DNA of 64,000 nt from Haliscomenobacter sp033763495 (GCF_033763495.1 NZ_JANRKL010000029.1:51195-115194), one strand, 5' to 3'; shown: positions 54,211-63,952, counted from the stretch's first letter. Numbers and translations: made by a program. Notes: a model not told the origin generated them from the letters alone.

Positions 54211-55149
54211 ATGAAAACAATGTTATTGACCCTTGCTATGAGCTTCCTCGTCTGGGCTTGTCAGCCTACGCCAAAACCGGTGGATAGTTTAAACGCTACC
54301 GAGGTTTTCCCTAAGTCTGCATTCCCGTACAACCTGAATGAGCCAGACCGCAGTATGCCTATGCCTAAATTGCTCAACGAAATTTCGGGTTTAAGCATGA
54401 GCTATAGTGACAAATACCTGCTTGCAGTGCAAGATGAATCAGGGATTCTGTTTGTCATCGATCAGGCGACGGGCAGTGTAAAACGGGAGATCCCTTTTGG
54501 CAAACTTGGGGATTATGAAGGTGTTGAAATTGTGGGCAAGGACGTGTACATCCTCAAAAATACAGGAACCTTAAACCTGATTAAAAATGTAGATCAACGC
54601 GACGAACAAACTACCGAACCTTTTAATACAGAACTCGGCAAGGAGAATGATGTAGAAGGATTGGGCTATGACAAAAACAACAACCGCCTTTTGCTGGCTT
54701 GCAAAGGTAAAGCTGGCAATTCCCTTGAACTGCAAAATCGCAAGGCCGTTTATGCCTTTGATTTGAACAAAAAGGCGCTAGACCCCACACCCATCCTCAC
54801 CATTGGCCAACCTGAAGTACAAAAATACCTTCAGGCTCACGCCAAAGAGGAGCGGCTGGAAAAAGTCATTGAGTTTTTCTCCAAACCCGATGAATTTGAA
54901 TTCAGTCCTTCTTCCATTGCTGTACACCCGCTGAATGGTAATTTGTACCTCTTGTCCGCGATAGGAAATATTTTTATGGTGATCAATTTCCAAGGTGAAG
55001 TTGTTTATCTGGAGAAGCTGAAAGGGAAGGTGCACCAACAACCCGAAGGCCTTTGTTTTGACTCTAAAGGGGGAATGTTCATCTCCAACGAAGCAGGTGA
55101 TGATATGCCAGGTATGATTTATTACTTTAAACCTTTAGGAGCGGAATAA
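54211..55149 (+). CDS. SdiA-regulated domain lipoprotein
   Basis: 312 residues from ATG 54211 (MKTMLLTLAMSFLVWAC, lipobox Cys17); the frame upstream to 54091 has no signal sequence and is rejected. The body is the SdiA-regulated/YjiK-like beta-propeller: LLNEISGLSMSYSDKYLLAV, EGVEIVGKDVYILKNTGTLN, NDVEGLGYDKNNNRLLLACK and FSPSSIAVHPLNGNLYLLSA. Function is unknown; related proteins are extracytoplasmic and phytase-like in fold. It is followed by odhB at about 110 bases. Confidence 0.82.
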   Translation: MKTMLLTLAMSFLVWACQPTPKPVDSLNATEVFPKSAFPYNLNEPDRSMPMPKLLNEISGLSMSYSDKYLLAVQDESGILFVIDQATGSVKREIPFGKLGDYEGVEIVGKDVYILKNTGTLNLIKNVDQRDEQTTEPFNTELGKENDVEGLGYDKNNNRLLLACKGKAGNSLELQNRKAVYAFDLNKKALDPTPILTIGQPEVQKYLQAHAKEERLEKVIEFFSKPDEFEFSPSSIAVHPLNGNLYLLSAIGNIFMVINFQGEVVYLEKLKGKVHQQPEGLCFDSKGGMFISNEAGDDMPGMIYYFKPLGAE

Positions 55150-55257
55150 ACCCGGCCTTTTGTTTGTTTGTTTAACACAATTGCCAGAACTTCGCAGCGC
55201 CAAAGAGCGGTGCTTAAACGCTCTGCTATTCCGACAACATTTGACCTCGAAACCACT

Positions 55258-56520
55258 ATGAGTGTAGTAGAATTGAGGGTTCCCGCGATCGGTGAATCCA
55301 TAAACGAAGTAACCTTGTCCCGTTGGTTGAAAGAAGACGGAGCCTTTGTCAAAATTGACGAATCCCTTTGTGAATTCGAGTCTGATAAAGCGACCCTGGA
55401 ATTTCCATCGGAAGCTACGGGCAAACTGATTCACGTCGCCAAAGAGGGAGATGATCTGGAAATTGGTGCCCTGGTGGCCAAAATCGACACCAGTGTAAGT
55501 GCCGGTGCCGACGTACCCAGCACACCACCAGCTGACAAACCCGCAGCAGCTAGCACACCTGTGGCCGCGAAAGTTGCCGAGCCTGCTCCTGCGGCCACCA
55601 GCAATTACGCTACTGGCCACCCCTCTCCTTCCGCTGGTAAAATTTTGAAAGAAAACGATATTCCTGCTGGCAATGTAGCCGGTACTGGCCGTGATGGCCG
55701 CATCACCAAAGAGGATGCGATCAAGGCAGTGGATGCCAAAGCCAGCACACCTGCACCAAAAGTGGAGACGCCTGCTGCTACTCCTGCGCCTAAAGCCAGT
55801 GCACCAGCAGTTGCTTTTTCCCGGGAGGTCGAGCGCAAAAAAATGACGCGCATGCGCCGTACCATCGCCAAACGTTTGGTAAGTGCCAAAAATGAAACGG
55901 CGATGCTGACCACCTTCAATGAGGTTGACCTGACCGAATTGATGGCACTGCGTGAAAAATACCAGGATAAATTTGTAGCCAAATACGGCATCAAACTGGG
56001 CTTCATGTCCTTGTTTGCCAAGGCTTGCGCCAAGGTGTTGCTGCAAATGCCCGAGGTTAACGCCATGATCGACGGCGAAGAATTTGTGTACCACAACTAC
56101 GCTGATATCTCCTTTGCCATTTCTACTCCAGCAGGTTTGGTGGTGCCACCGATCCGCAACGTGGAATCTTTGAGCTTTGCCGAAATTGAAATCGAACTGA
56201 AAAACCTGGCTGGCAAAGCGCGCAATGGCAGCCTCACCCTCGAAGAAATGAGTGGCGGCACCTTTACCATTACCAACGGTGGGGTGTTCGGTTCACTGCT
56301 CAGCACGCCCATCATCAACGAACCACAATCGGCCATCCTCGGCATGCACGGCATCAAAAACCGGCCAGTGGCAGTGGGAGATAAAATTGAGATTCGCCCG
56401 ATGATGTACCTGGCCTTGTCGTATGACCACCGGGTGATTGATGGCAGTTCTTCGGTGACCTTTTTGGTGAAGGTGAAGGAGTTGCTGGAAGATCCGATCG
56501 CAATGTTGTTGGATATCTGA
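55258..56520 (+). CDS. odhB: 2-oxoglutarate dehydrogenase E2 (succinyltransferase)
   Basis: 420 residues from ATG 55258 (MSVVELRVPAIGESINEVTL). Lipoyl domain with ESDKATLEFPSEATG (lipoyl Lys in DKA), a long Ala/Pro/Lys-rich linker, the E1/E3-binding domain (PSAGKILKENDIPAGNVAGT, GRITKEDAIKAV) and the catalytic domain with DHRVIDGSSSVTFLVKVKEL (active His and Asp). It transfers succinyl to CoA in the TCA cycle. The E1 gene usually found next to it is not in the window. A 39-base-arm repeat follows the stop. Confidence 0.95.
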   Translation: MSVVELRVPAIGESINEVTLSRWLKEDGAFVKIDESLCEFESDKATLEFPSEATGKLIHVAKEGDDLEIGALVAKIDTSVSAGADVPSTPPADKPAAASTPVAAKVAEPAPAATSNYATGHPSPSAGKILKENDIPAGNVAGTGRDGRITKEDAIKAVDAKASTPAPKVETPAATPAPKASAPAVAFSREVERKKMTRMRRTIAKRLVSAKNETAMLTTFNEVDLTELMALREKYQDKFVAKYGIKLGFMSLFAKACAKVLLQMPEVNAMIDGEEFVYHNYADISFAISTPAGLVVPPIRNVESLSFAEIEIELKNLAGKARNGSLTLEEMSGGTFTITNGGVFGSLLSTPIINEPQSAILGMHGIKNRPVAVGDKIEIRPMMYLALSYDHRVIDGSSSVTFLVKVKELLEDPIAMLLDI

Positions 56521-56526
56521 TACCTT

Positions 56527-56636
56527 CTTAGGTGATTCTTAAGTGCCTGAGGTTTCTTAGGTGGTGAAATTATCCTGCTTCGCAGGCTTTGTTTTTTACC
56601 ACCTAAGAAACCTCAGACACTTAAGAGACACCTAAG
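56527..56636. repeat. 39-bp inverted repeat between odhB and DinB genes
   Basis: Arms 56527-56565 and 56598-56636 match at 36 of 39 positions and are made of reiterated words (CTTAGGTGATTCTTAAGTG, TTTCTTAGGTGGT). A small inner stem CCTGC-TTC-GCAGG (56574-56586) sits in the loop. It lies between convergent genes and is the longest repeat of its class here. Confidence 0.9.
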
Positions 56637-56647
56637 TCAAGCATAAT

Positions 56648-57091
56648 TTATTGCCTGGTGTACGTCGAGTAATCCGAAGCAAAAGGCTCCAGACCCGCCT
56701 GCCGAAAATCAGACATAATTTGCCCCCGATGGTAAGTGGTATGATTGACCACATGAAACAGAATCTCCTCAATCAGGTTGGAAAAATCCTCCCCCTGCGA
56801 GTTCCGGTAATAGAATCGCTGGCTCAAGTCGCACTCCTCTAAAATCCGTAAGGAATTTTTGTGGTTGTCTTCCACAATTTGGCGCATGGCGGCTACCGGA
56901 TGCACGTCAAAAACCTTGAATGGCTCCAGTCCTAAAATCCGGGCATTCCAGATTTGGTGAGCATTGAGTACATGACTGAACAAGGGAATGTCGCGTTCGG
57001 GAACAGAAGCCCCGTACAATTCAAAATGTTCCACCATTTGCAGGTTGTAATGGCGCTGGAAGGTGTAGAGCTTTTCAAACAATGCTTTCAT
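56648..57091 (-). CDS. DinB family metal-binding protein
   Basis: 147 residues. Four-helix DinB/YfiT-like bundle: LYTFQRHYNLQMVEHFELYG, LFSHVLNAHQIWNARILGLE and ILFHVVNHTTYHRGQIMSDF. His in SHVLNAH and the HxxxH of NHTTYH are the expected divalent-metal ligands. Many act as thiol-dependent transferases; the substrate here is unknown. Confidence 0.87.
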   Translation of the reverse strand: MKALFEKLYTFQRHYNLQMVEHFELYGASVPERDIPLFSHVLNAHQIWNARILGLEPFKVFDVHPVAAMRQIVEDNHKNSLRILEECDLSQRFYYRNSQGEDFSNLIEEILFHVVNHTTYHRGQIMSDFRQAGLEPFASDYSTYTRQ

Positions 57092-57229
57092 GGATTTAAG
57101 TGTATTTTATCCAAATACACCTCGTCTTTCTGCTTTGTTCCAAATCAAACCCTACTTTTCAAAAAAACAAGCTGTTCAGGAACAACTCCCAAACAGCTCG
57201 ATGAAACAAACTTATAGCGAAAAGACCAA

Positions 57230-57439
57230 TTACGATTGTTTAACCGGACAAGTAGAAAGTCCGACCATTGCATAAAGTGGACAAAAACTGATGAAGCTGG
57301 TCACAACAAAAATGGCACCCAATGCCACCAATACGTAGCCCAATACGCCTACGACCGTACCAGAAAAAAACAGATAACCAAATACTGCCGCCAGGATCAG
57401 GCGTACAATTTTGTCCACATTGCCCATGTTCTTTTTCAT
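57230..57439 (-). CDS. DUF2892 (YgaP-like) two-helix membrane protein
   Basis: 69 residues. MKKNMGNVDKIVRLILAAVF begins the DUF2892 motif, followed by two hydrophobic helices (GYLFFSGTVVGVLGYVLVAL, GAIFVVTSFISFCPLYAMVG) and the conserved CPLY plus a second Cys (STCPVKQS). The family resembles the membrane part of the YgaP rhodanese; a role in handling sulfur or cyanide-like species is inferred. A 35-residue membrane peptide is encoded 51 bases upstream on the same strand. Confidence 0.88.
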   Translation of the reverse strand: MKKNMGNVDKIVRLILAAVFGYLFFSGTVVGVLGYVLVALGAIFVVTSFISFCPLYAMVGLSTCPVKQS

Positions 57440-57490
57440 GTTGATAAAGTTTTAAGGTGAATAGAATCTTGTTGTGCGAACAGGAGACCA

Positions 57491-57598
57491 TCAAGTTGTC
57501 CACCAATACCATACTCCTCCGATTAGCCCTGCCAAAGCCAGGCAAAGGATACAAACCAGGATTAATTTTGCGGCAGGATGCCAATTTTTGATGCTCAT
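57491..57598 (-). CDS. 35-residue single-helix membrane peptide
   Basis: Too short for a standard frame search. From ATG 57598 it reads MSIKNWHPAAKLILVCILCL, then ALAGLIGGVWYWWTT and a TGA stop at 57493. One TM helix with a cytosolic basic-aromatic start and a Trp-rich end. It lies directly upstream of the DUF2892 gene on the same strand. Coding status rests on sequence character and context only. Confidence 0.5.
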   Translation of the reverse strand: MSIKNWHPAAKLILVCILCLALAGLIGGVWYWWTT

Positions 57599-57766
57599 AT
57601 GCGCTGTATGTATTTCAAAATTAAGGCACTAGCACTCCCTGTTTGGTGATCAAGATCACCCAGCCAAACATTTTCCCCTCCTTAACATAGCTTTTGGTAA
57701 TATTGAGCAAATTTCCCACGTAAAATTCAGCTAGCTTCCTTATCTTTCTACCATTAAACTTTATCC

Positions 57767-58912
57767 ATGTTGCACAAAATCCGACTTGTTTCTATCCTCT
57801 GGATCGCAAGTATTGCCTTGGCTTTACCTAGTTGCCAAGGCCAGGTGATCAAAGAGGCTGGCCCCGCATTTTATTATTGGAAAACTACCCTGCAGTTCGA
57901 CACAACTGATGCCGGACTGGCTGATCAAATGCGCAGTCAACACTTTTATTTGCGCTATTTTGACGTAGATTGGAGCGCGGGATATACCAGCGCTGTTCCC
58001 ACTGGAGTGCTTGAAATCAGGAGCGCCCAGGGGTGGGATAAAAAAACGGTAACTCCAACCGTCTACATCACCAACCGCACTTTTACCCAGATCAAGGAAC
58101 AGGACATTCCCGTACTGGCCTCCAAGGTGGCTCGTAAAATTGCACAAATCAACGAAGACCTGGAGGGCACCGTATTCAATTACTCTTTTTATGATCATTT
58201 TCCCGAGCGCCTGACCTGGGAAGAACGCAGCGACATCATTGATTCTTTGAAGCGGAATTGGAGCAAAAAAATTGTTGAAATCCAGATTGATTGCGACTGG
58301 ACCCTCAGCACCAGAGATAAATATTTCAGTTTTTTAAAATTCTTGCAAGAATCTGCCCCTGATTTTGCCATTTCCAGCACCCTGCGCTTGCACCAATACC
58401 GCGACCGTGCAACGATGGGTGTCCCGCCTGTAAAAAAGGTGATGCTGATGTGTTACAATACCGGTGATCCTAAAAAGGCAAGTGAAACAAATGCCATTTT
58501 GGATGCCAGTGTGGTCAAACAGTACCTCAAAGGCAAAAAATACCCGCTGGAAATGGAAGTAGCCCTACCTCAGTTCAATTGGGGGGCCTGGTATCGCGCC
58601 GGAGTGTTTCAGGGTTTATTGCGCGACTTATCGCCTGAGACCCCAGGGACGGAAACTTATTTGCAAAAAGAGCAAGACAATCAATACCGGGTGAAACAAG
58701 ACACCGTAATTCGACAGGACTACCTACGCGAAGGCGACCTGATTCGGATGGATGGCAGTACACCAGAACAGATGCAGGAAACTTTGAAGGTAATCAAGGA
58801 AAAATTGCGCGGACGAATCTCTAAAGTGGCGTTTTTTGATTGGGAATACCGTAAGATAAAGGAGAATCAGGCGAGCTTACAGGCTTATTTTAATGGGTTG
58901 AAAAAAAATTGA
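57767..58912 (+). CDS. Exported lipoprotein, DUF3142-like barrel
   Basis: 381 residues. Lipoprotein signal MLHKIRLVSILWIASIALAL with PSC at the cleavage site. The mature part alternates strands and helices: VEIQIDCDWTLSTRDKYFSF, FAISSTLRLHQYRDR, KKVMLMCYNTGDPKKA, EVALPQFNWGAWYRA and VAFFDWEYRKIKEN. This order resembles the TIM-barrel DUF3142 (bacterial glycosidase-like) family, with acidic residues in IDCDWT and FDWEY as candidate catalytic residues; this is a resemblance, not proof. It is the first gene of a three-gene operon, with only 3 bases to the next start. Confidence 0.65.
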   Translation: MLHKIRLVSILWIASIALALPSCQGQVIKEAGPAFYYWKTTLQFDTTDAGLADQMRSQHFYLRYFDVDWSAGYTSAVPTGVLEIRSAQGWDKKTVTPTVYITNRTFTQIKEQDIPVLASKVARKIAQINEDLEGTVFNYSFYDHFPERLTWEERSDIIDSLKRNWSKKIVEIQIDCDWTLSTRDKYFSFLKFLQESAPDFAISSTLRLHQYRDRATMGVPPVKKVMLMCYNTGDPKKASETNAILDASVVKQYLKGKKYPLEMEVALPQFNWGAWYRAGVFQGLLRDLSPETPGTETYLQKEQDNQYRVKQDTVIRQDYLREGDLIRMDGSTPEQMQETLKVIKEKLRGRISKVAFFDWEYRKIKENQASLQAYFNGLKKN

Positions 58913-58915
58913 GGC

Positions 58916-61420
58916 ATGCACAAGCTGCGCAATTCCATGGTCTGGGGGGGTATTTTGCTGCTGGCTTTGCTGCCCATTGGTCGGACCAATGGGTGTGGGG
59001 TGTATTATGTATTGGATGAATACCGTATTGCCTGGTTTAATCCAAATTTAGTTGAAGATCCCGCAGTATATTCCTTTCATTTGTTTGAGAATATTCCTTT
59101 TTATTATTATCAACCTGATCCTGAAAAAAAAGATTATTGGCGGAATTGTCAGGAATGGGCGAATTATTTAGGTAGCCCTGTAAAAGCTCATGAAGTTTTT
59201 AAAGTATTGTACCAGACCTCCCCTGATGTTTTTCTTACCGCCGAGTTAGATCACCAACTTGGCAATCTGTTTCCCGGTAATAATTTCATAAAAAAACTTT
59301 TGCAAGCCAGGCATGCTGAAGCCTTAGCCTACCTAAAGCTGGCAATGAAGGCAGAATTCGCTCATTTTTCAAGCGAAGACCCTTGGGGCTTCAATGAGCC
59401 TTTATTCGATTTTCATAGAAAAATCACCCCATTGATTCGTATAGCCAAAGAAAAAATTAAAAAGCTTAATGACTCCTTTCTGATTCGGCGTTATGCCTAC
59501 CAATTGGTGGTGCAATACCATTATACAGGTAAGGGTAAGCAATGCTTGTACTACTGCAACAAATACTTTGACCTAAATCAAACAGCGTCCATTTTGGTAC
59601 CCTGGGCACAATTGTATAAAGCGGGTGTCATGACTGGGTTGGGACCCCAAAATGAAGCCAATTACCTGCTGTCACGAATTTTTGACCTCTGTGAATCCAA
59701 AAAAAATCGAGTTTACTACTTATTTAATCAAGCAGACCTAGAAGCTACCCTTAAGTTTTCTAAAAACGCGCATGAACAGGCTATCATTTATACCATTGCT
59801 GGCTTAAAAAACCCTGGTCGCAACCTCAATAACCTAAAAAAAATAGTTACGCTTGACCCTGGTTCTCGTTATTTGCCTCAGCTATTGACCCGAGAAATCA
59901 ACAAGCTTGAGAATTGGATTTTAACTCCACAGGTTACTTTTTTTGGCGGCGACAACCCCTATGGAGGCACTGCAAAGCCTTTGATAGATTATATGCCTGG
60001 TGAGAACTATGCTTTGCTCAACAAAGACATTTCTTATTTGAAAAAAAACCAAGCTAAAGATCGATCCTACCTTCGTGAGGTACGTAATCTGATAGCATCT
60101 TTAATGCGTGACCCAAAATTTACCACTCAAGATTTCGGGCACCTTGCGCTTGCTCATCTTTTTTACTTAGATCAACAACCCGTTCAGGCTAAATTCCAAT
60201 TGCAAAAAATCACAAAGGAGCAAAACCCTACAGTTCAGCTACAGAAAAACATTATTAACCTGCTGATTTTACCCGAAATAGCCGATATTACTTCCCCACA
60301 AACCAAAGCAGAAATTGCTCATTCATTTAAAAAAATCCGTGCCCATGCCCATTTGTTGGATGCCAAATTGAGAGCTTATCCCAAGTTGATGTTGCATTTT
60401 TCCAGGTTGTATCAACAAAAAGGAGATGTGGTCACCGCTGGTTTGTTCTATAACCGTAGTCAGGCTGTGCCAGTTAATGGATTTACTTGGGTGAGCAGTT
60501 ATTATGGCAACATCCACTATTTTGATCGCTTCGCTTCATTGTCTGACCTGGATAGGTTAATCGAATTAGCGAAAAAAAAGAACCGGACAAGTTTCGAAAC
60601 ACTATTAACCGACTCTTTATCCATTGCAGAAAGAACAAAATATTTATCTTATCTAGCTGACGACGAAAGGTTTTATTACGATGAAGGAGATATGCCTAGC
60701 GCTTTACCCAGCCTTGAGCAATTGTATGATCTAAAAGGAACCATTGCTTTTCGTCAAAATCGACTTTTAGAAGCATTGTCCAGTTTTGAAAAATTGCCTA
60801 AAACCTATTGGAGAGATACTTATGAATTCAATGATTACTTGCAGCAAGATATTTTTGCAGATGCGCAGCATTTTTCTTGGGAAGGGGCACAATTGAAGAT
60901 TTTTAACAAAGCCGATATGGTTAGGCGGATGATCCAGTTGCAGCGGCAAGCCCGTCAACCAGGGTCAAAACAGGCTGAAGCTTGTTATTTGCTCGCCAAC
61001 GCCTATTACAACACATCTTACTGGGGCAAGGCTTGGATGATGTTCAGTTATGGAAAATCCATCTTTGACTATAGCGATGGTTCAACTGGTGTGTCCCATC
61101 TTCATTTCGCTTTTTATCCCAATGCAAAAACTTATTTCAATGTCTACTACAAAATGAGCCGGGCGATTGGTTATTACCAGAAAGCCCTCAGTTGCAAGCC
61201 TAATTCAGAACTTGCTGCTCGCACAACCTATATGTTAGGCCACTGTATTTCCTATGCAAACGTTGCTGATGTTGGGACAGAAGATGGTTTTTATGTCGAT
61301 CAAAAGGGCGATGTTTCTTCATTTTTCAGCACTTTCCGTACCAAATACAGCCATACCCTAGCCTACCAAGAATGCCTCAAAACTTGCCCGGAACTAGCCG
61401 ATTATTTCAAAAGCAGGTAA
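58916..61420 (+). CDS. Large exported protein with helical repeats, paralogue A
   Basis: 834 residues. Signal peptide (MVWGGILLLALLPIGRTNG) followed directly by Cys-Gly (NGCGVYYVLDEYRIAWFNP). The rest is helical, TPR-like in places: HLALAHLFYLDQQPVQAKFQ, LEQLYDLKGTIAFRQNRLLE and AIGYYQKALSCKPNSELAA. It shares its full length and order of motifs with the next gene. Base composition is low (a 60-base sample at 59041 has 19 G+C) compared with its neighbour. Family unknown to me. It sits between the lipoprotein and paralogue B in one operon. Confidence 0.8.
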   Translation: MHKLRNSMVWGGILLLALLPIGRTNGCGVYYVLDEYRIAWFNPNLVEDPAVYSFHLFENIPFYYYQPDPEKKDYWRNCQEWANYLGSPVKAHEVFKVLYQTSPDVFLTAELDHQLGNLFPGNNFIKKLLQARHAEALAYLKLAMKAEFAHFSSEDPWGFNEPLFDFHRKITPLIRIAKEKIKKLNDSFLIRRYAYQLVVQYHYTGKGKQCLYYCNKYFDLNQTASILVPWAQLYKAGVMTGLGPQNEANYLLSRIFDLCESKKNRVYYLFNQADLEATLKFSKNAHEQAIIYTIAGLKNPGRNLNNLKKIVTLDPGSRYLPQLLTREINKLENWILTPQVTFFGGDNPYGGTAKPLIDYMPGENYALLNKDISYLKKNQAKDRSYLREVRNLIASLMRDPKFTTQDFGHLALAHLFYLDQQPVQAKFQLQKITKEQNPTVQLQKNIINLLILPEIADITSPQTKAEIAHSFKKIRAHAHLLDAKLRAYPKLMLHFSRLYQQKGDVVTAGLFYNRSQAVPVNGFTWVSSYYGNIHYFDRFASLSDLDRLIELAKKKNRTSFETLLTDSLSIAERTKYLSYLADDERFYYDEGDMPSALPSLEQLYDLKGTIAFRQNRLLEALSSFEKLPKTYWRDTYEFNDYLQQDIFADAQHFSWEGAQLKIFNKADMVRRMIQLQRQARQPGSKQAEACYLLANAYYNTSYWGKAWMMFSYGKSIFDYSDGSTGVSHLHFAFYPNAKTYFNVYYKMSRAIGYYQKALSCKPNSELAARTTYMLGHCISYANVADVGTEDGFYVDQKGDVSSFFSTFRTKYSHTLAYQECLKTCPELADYFKSR

Positions 61421-61432
61421 AAACCCATAGCC

Positions 61433-63907
61433 ATGATGATTCGTTTCACTCCAATTTTTCTGCTCCTCTTCCTGCTGCCCACCATCCGCACCAACGGCTG
61501 CGGCGCTTATTTCCACCACGAGCAATACCGCATTGCCTGGTTCAACCCCCTGCTGATCAACGATGCAGCACTGCGGGCTTTTCACTACAACACCTATTTT
61601 GAGTTTGAATACCCGGCTGATCCCGAGCAGCTCGATTATCGGCGCAACTGTCAGGAATGGATGAGCTATCTGGGGCCAGAGGTAAAGGAAGCCGATGTAT
61701 TGCAAATTTTGTACAAAATCGGCCCCGAGCGATTCCTCAACATCCTGGATGAGGGTCAACTCGCCATGCGGTTCAAGAACAACACCTTTATCCAACAACT
61801 CCTCCAGCCCAATCGGGCCGAAGCACTGGCTTACCTGACTTTGGCCATGCGCGCCGAGTTTGCCCATTTTTCCAGCACGGACCCCTGGGGACTCGAAGAG
61901 GAAGATTTTGATTTTTTTAAACAAATCACCCCAATCATTCAGGAAGCCAAGCAGAAAGTAAAGAGCCTCAATGATCCCTTTTTGCAGCGCCGCTACGCCT
62001 ATCAATTGGTGGTACAATACCGCTATGCCGAAAATGCTGATGAGTGCAGCAGCTACTGCGATGAGTATTTTGCCTGGGACAGCAGCCCGAGTATCCTGGT
62101 TCCCTGGGCCCAGTACCACAAGGCTGAGTGTTTGGCCACCCAAAGCAACATTGCCGAAGCGAATTACCTCTTGTCGAAGGTGTTTGACCAATGTGAATCC
62201 AAAAAATTGCGGGTATTCCAACTTTTTGACCTGGAAAAACTGGACGAAACCTGGCGCTATGCCAAAACTGCCCCGGAAAAAGCCATGCTCCATACCCTGG
62301 TTGCGCTGATGACTTCGGGTAGGGCCTTGGATCAAATCCAACAAGTGATCCAATTGGACCCAGGTTCTCGTTACCTGCCGCAGTTGATCACCCGCGAAAT
62401 CAACAAACTCGAAGACTGGATGCTGACACCCCAACTCACCTTTTTTGAAGGAGGCGACCATACTTTTTCCTTTGAACAAGAGGAGGATCCCGACAATTTT
62501 ATGCCCGGAGAAAGTGTGGCATTGCTGGAAAAAGATATTCCTTACCTCCGCAAAAACCTGGCTAAAGACCGCGTTTACCTCAAAGAACTGATCCAGGTGC
62601 TGGACAATTGGAGCAAAAACCCAGCGTCAAAAAAGCCGGATTTTGCCCACCTGGCCCAGGCACAACTGTATTACCTGGATCTGCAACCCACTCAAGTCGA
62701 GGCGCAGCTCAATCAAATCCCAAATCGCGGGGATGCGCGCATTCAATTGCAAAAGCAACTCATCCAGTTGTTAATCATGCCCCAACAAATGAACATCCTC
62801 AGTAATGAAGCCAAAGACGAAATTGCACGCGGGCTCAGTCGGGTCAAGGATTTACTGCCTCAAAGTGATGAAAGCAGCCGCCTTTACCCCAAACTTATGC
62901 TTTATTTTTCCCGCATGTACCAGCAAAAAAATGACGGGCTTACGGCGGGCCTCTTTTACAATCGCAGCATGAGGGTTCCCAAAAACAACTACGAAAGTTT
63001 GAACCCATATTATCAAAGAATCAGTTACTTCGAACGCTTTGCCACTTTAGCTGACCTTGATGCATTGATTGCCCTGCACCAAAAAAAGGAACAATCGGCT
63101 TTGGAAAAAATGCTCTTGGAGCCACTCGCCCCTTCGGAACAACTGTCTTTCTATTATGATGAAGATAGTAAGGAATACCAACCGAAAGTCGCTGAATCAG
63201 CCCCTTCCCTGGATCAAGCCTATGAACTGAAGGGAACCGTTGCTTTCCGGCAGAATCGCCTCGAAGAGGCCTTGGCTGCTTTCGAGCAACTGCCTGATGA
63301 TTATTGGGGGAAAAATTACTCCTTTAAATACTACCTCAACCAAAATCCCTTCGCCAGCTCCAAAACTTATCCCTGGGAAGGTGAAAGCATGGAGCCTTAC
63401 AACAAAAAAGTCATCCTGCGGCGCATGCTTGAGCTGCAAAAACAAGCCGAGCAGCCCGGCCCACAACAAGCCGAGGCTTGCTATCTGTTGGGCAATGCCT
63501 ATTACAATTTTACTTATTGGGGCAAAAACTGGATGATGTTCGCCTATGGCCAATCCGTGGGTGAGTTGCACCATTCATCATACGTTTCCTTGGAGAATTA
63601 TTCCTTTGCACCCAATTCCAAGACTTACTTCAAGGAGTACTTCCAGCTCAGCCGCGCCACGACCTATTACCACAAAGCCTTCAAAGCCAAACCCACAGAA
63701 GATTTGGCGGCACGCATCATCTTTATGTTGGGCACCTGCGATAAGTATGCCCATCACGACTTTGACCGCCCATATTGGGAAGAAGATGAAACAGAGCCTT
63801 ACATTTCCCCAATTTTCAATACCTTTCGCGATCAATTCGGGCATACCGAGGTTTTTCAAGAATGCCTCAATACTTGTCCGGAATTGGCAGATTACTTTAA
63901 AAAATAG
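61433..63907 (+). CDS. Large exported protein with helical repeats, paralogue B
   Basis: 824 residues starting 12 bases after paralogue A. Signal peptide (MMIRFTPIFLLLFLLPTIRT) then NGCGAYFHHEQYRIAWFNPL. Matches A in order along the protein: RRNCQEWMSYLGPEV, LTLAMRAEFAHFSSTDPWG, SRYLPQLITREINKLEDWML, MPGESVALLEKDIPYLRKN, GLFYNRSMRVPKNN and CLNTCPELADYFKK. The DNA is GC-richer than A (29 of 60 in the matching sample at 61561), more like the surrounding genes. The function is unknown; being exported with a barrel-like lipoprotein suggests a surface complex. Confidence 0.8.
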   Translation: MMIRFTPIFLLLFLLPTIRTNGCGAYFHHEQYRIAWFNPLLINDAALRAFHYNTYFEFEYPADPEQLDYRRNCQEWMSYLGPEVKEADVLQILYKIGPERFLNILDEGQLAMRFKNNTFIQQLLQPNRAEALAYLTLAMRAEFAHFSSTDPWGLEEEDFDFFKQITPIIQEAKQKVKSLNDPFLQRRYAYQLVVQYRYAENADECSSYCDEYFAWDSSPSILVPWAQYHKAECLATQSNIAEANYLLSKVFDQCESKKLRVFQLFDLEKLDETWRYAKTAPEKAMLHTLVALMTSGRALDQIQQVIQLDPGSRYLPQLITREINKLEDWMLTPQLTFFEGGDHTFSFEQEEDPDNFMPGESVALLEKDIPYLRKNLAKDRVYLKELIQVLDNWSKNPASKKPDFAHLAQAQLYYLDLQPTQVEAQLNQIPNRGDARIQLQKQLIQLLIMPQQMNILSNEAKDEIARGLSRVKDLLPQSDESSRLYPKLMLYFSRMYQQKNDGLTAGLFYNRSMRVPKNNYESLNPYYQRISYFERFATLADLDALIALHQKKEQSALEKMLLEPLAPSEQLSFYYDEDSKEYQPKVAESAPSLDQAYELKGTVAFRQNRLEEALAAFEQLPDDYWGKNYSFKYYLNQNPFASSKTYPWEGESMEPYNKKVILRRMLELQKQAEQPGPQQAEACYLLGNAYYNFTYWGKNWMMFAYGQSVGELHHSSYVSLENYSFAPNSKTYFKEYFQLSRATTYYHKAFKAKPTEDLAARIIFMLGTCDKYAHHDFDRPYWEEDETEPYISPIFNTFRDQFGHTEVFQECLNTCPELADYFKK

Positions 63908-63952
63908 GTTGAGGGAAGTTTAGGAAGGTTGAGGGAGGTTGAGAAGGTTGAG

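Noticed and set aside
55135..56094. 319-residue minus-strand open frame
   Set aside because: Antisense to odhB, low-complexity (Gly/Arg/Phe-rich) and without a recognisable domain.
61394..62479. 361-residue minus-strand open frame
   Set aside because: It lies entirely antisense to the strongly supported paralogue B and has no family likeness; an open frame is expected opposite this codon usage.
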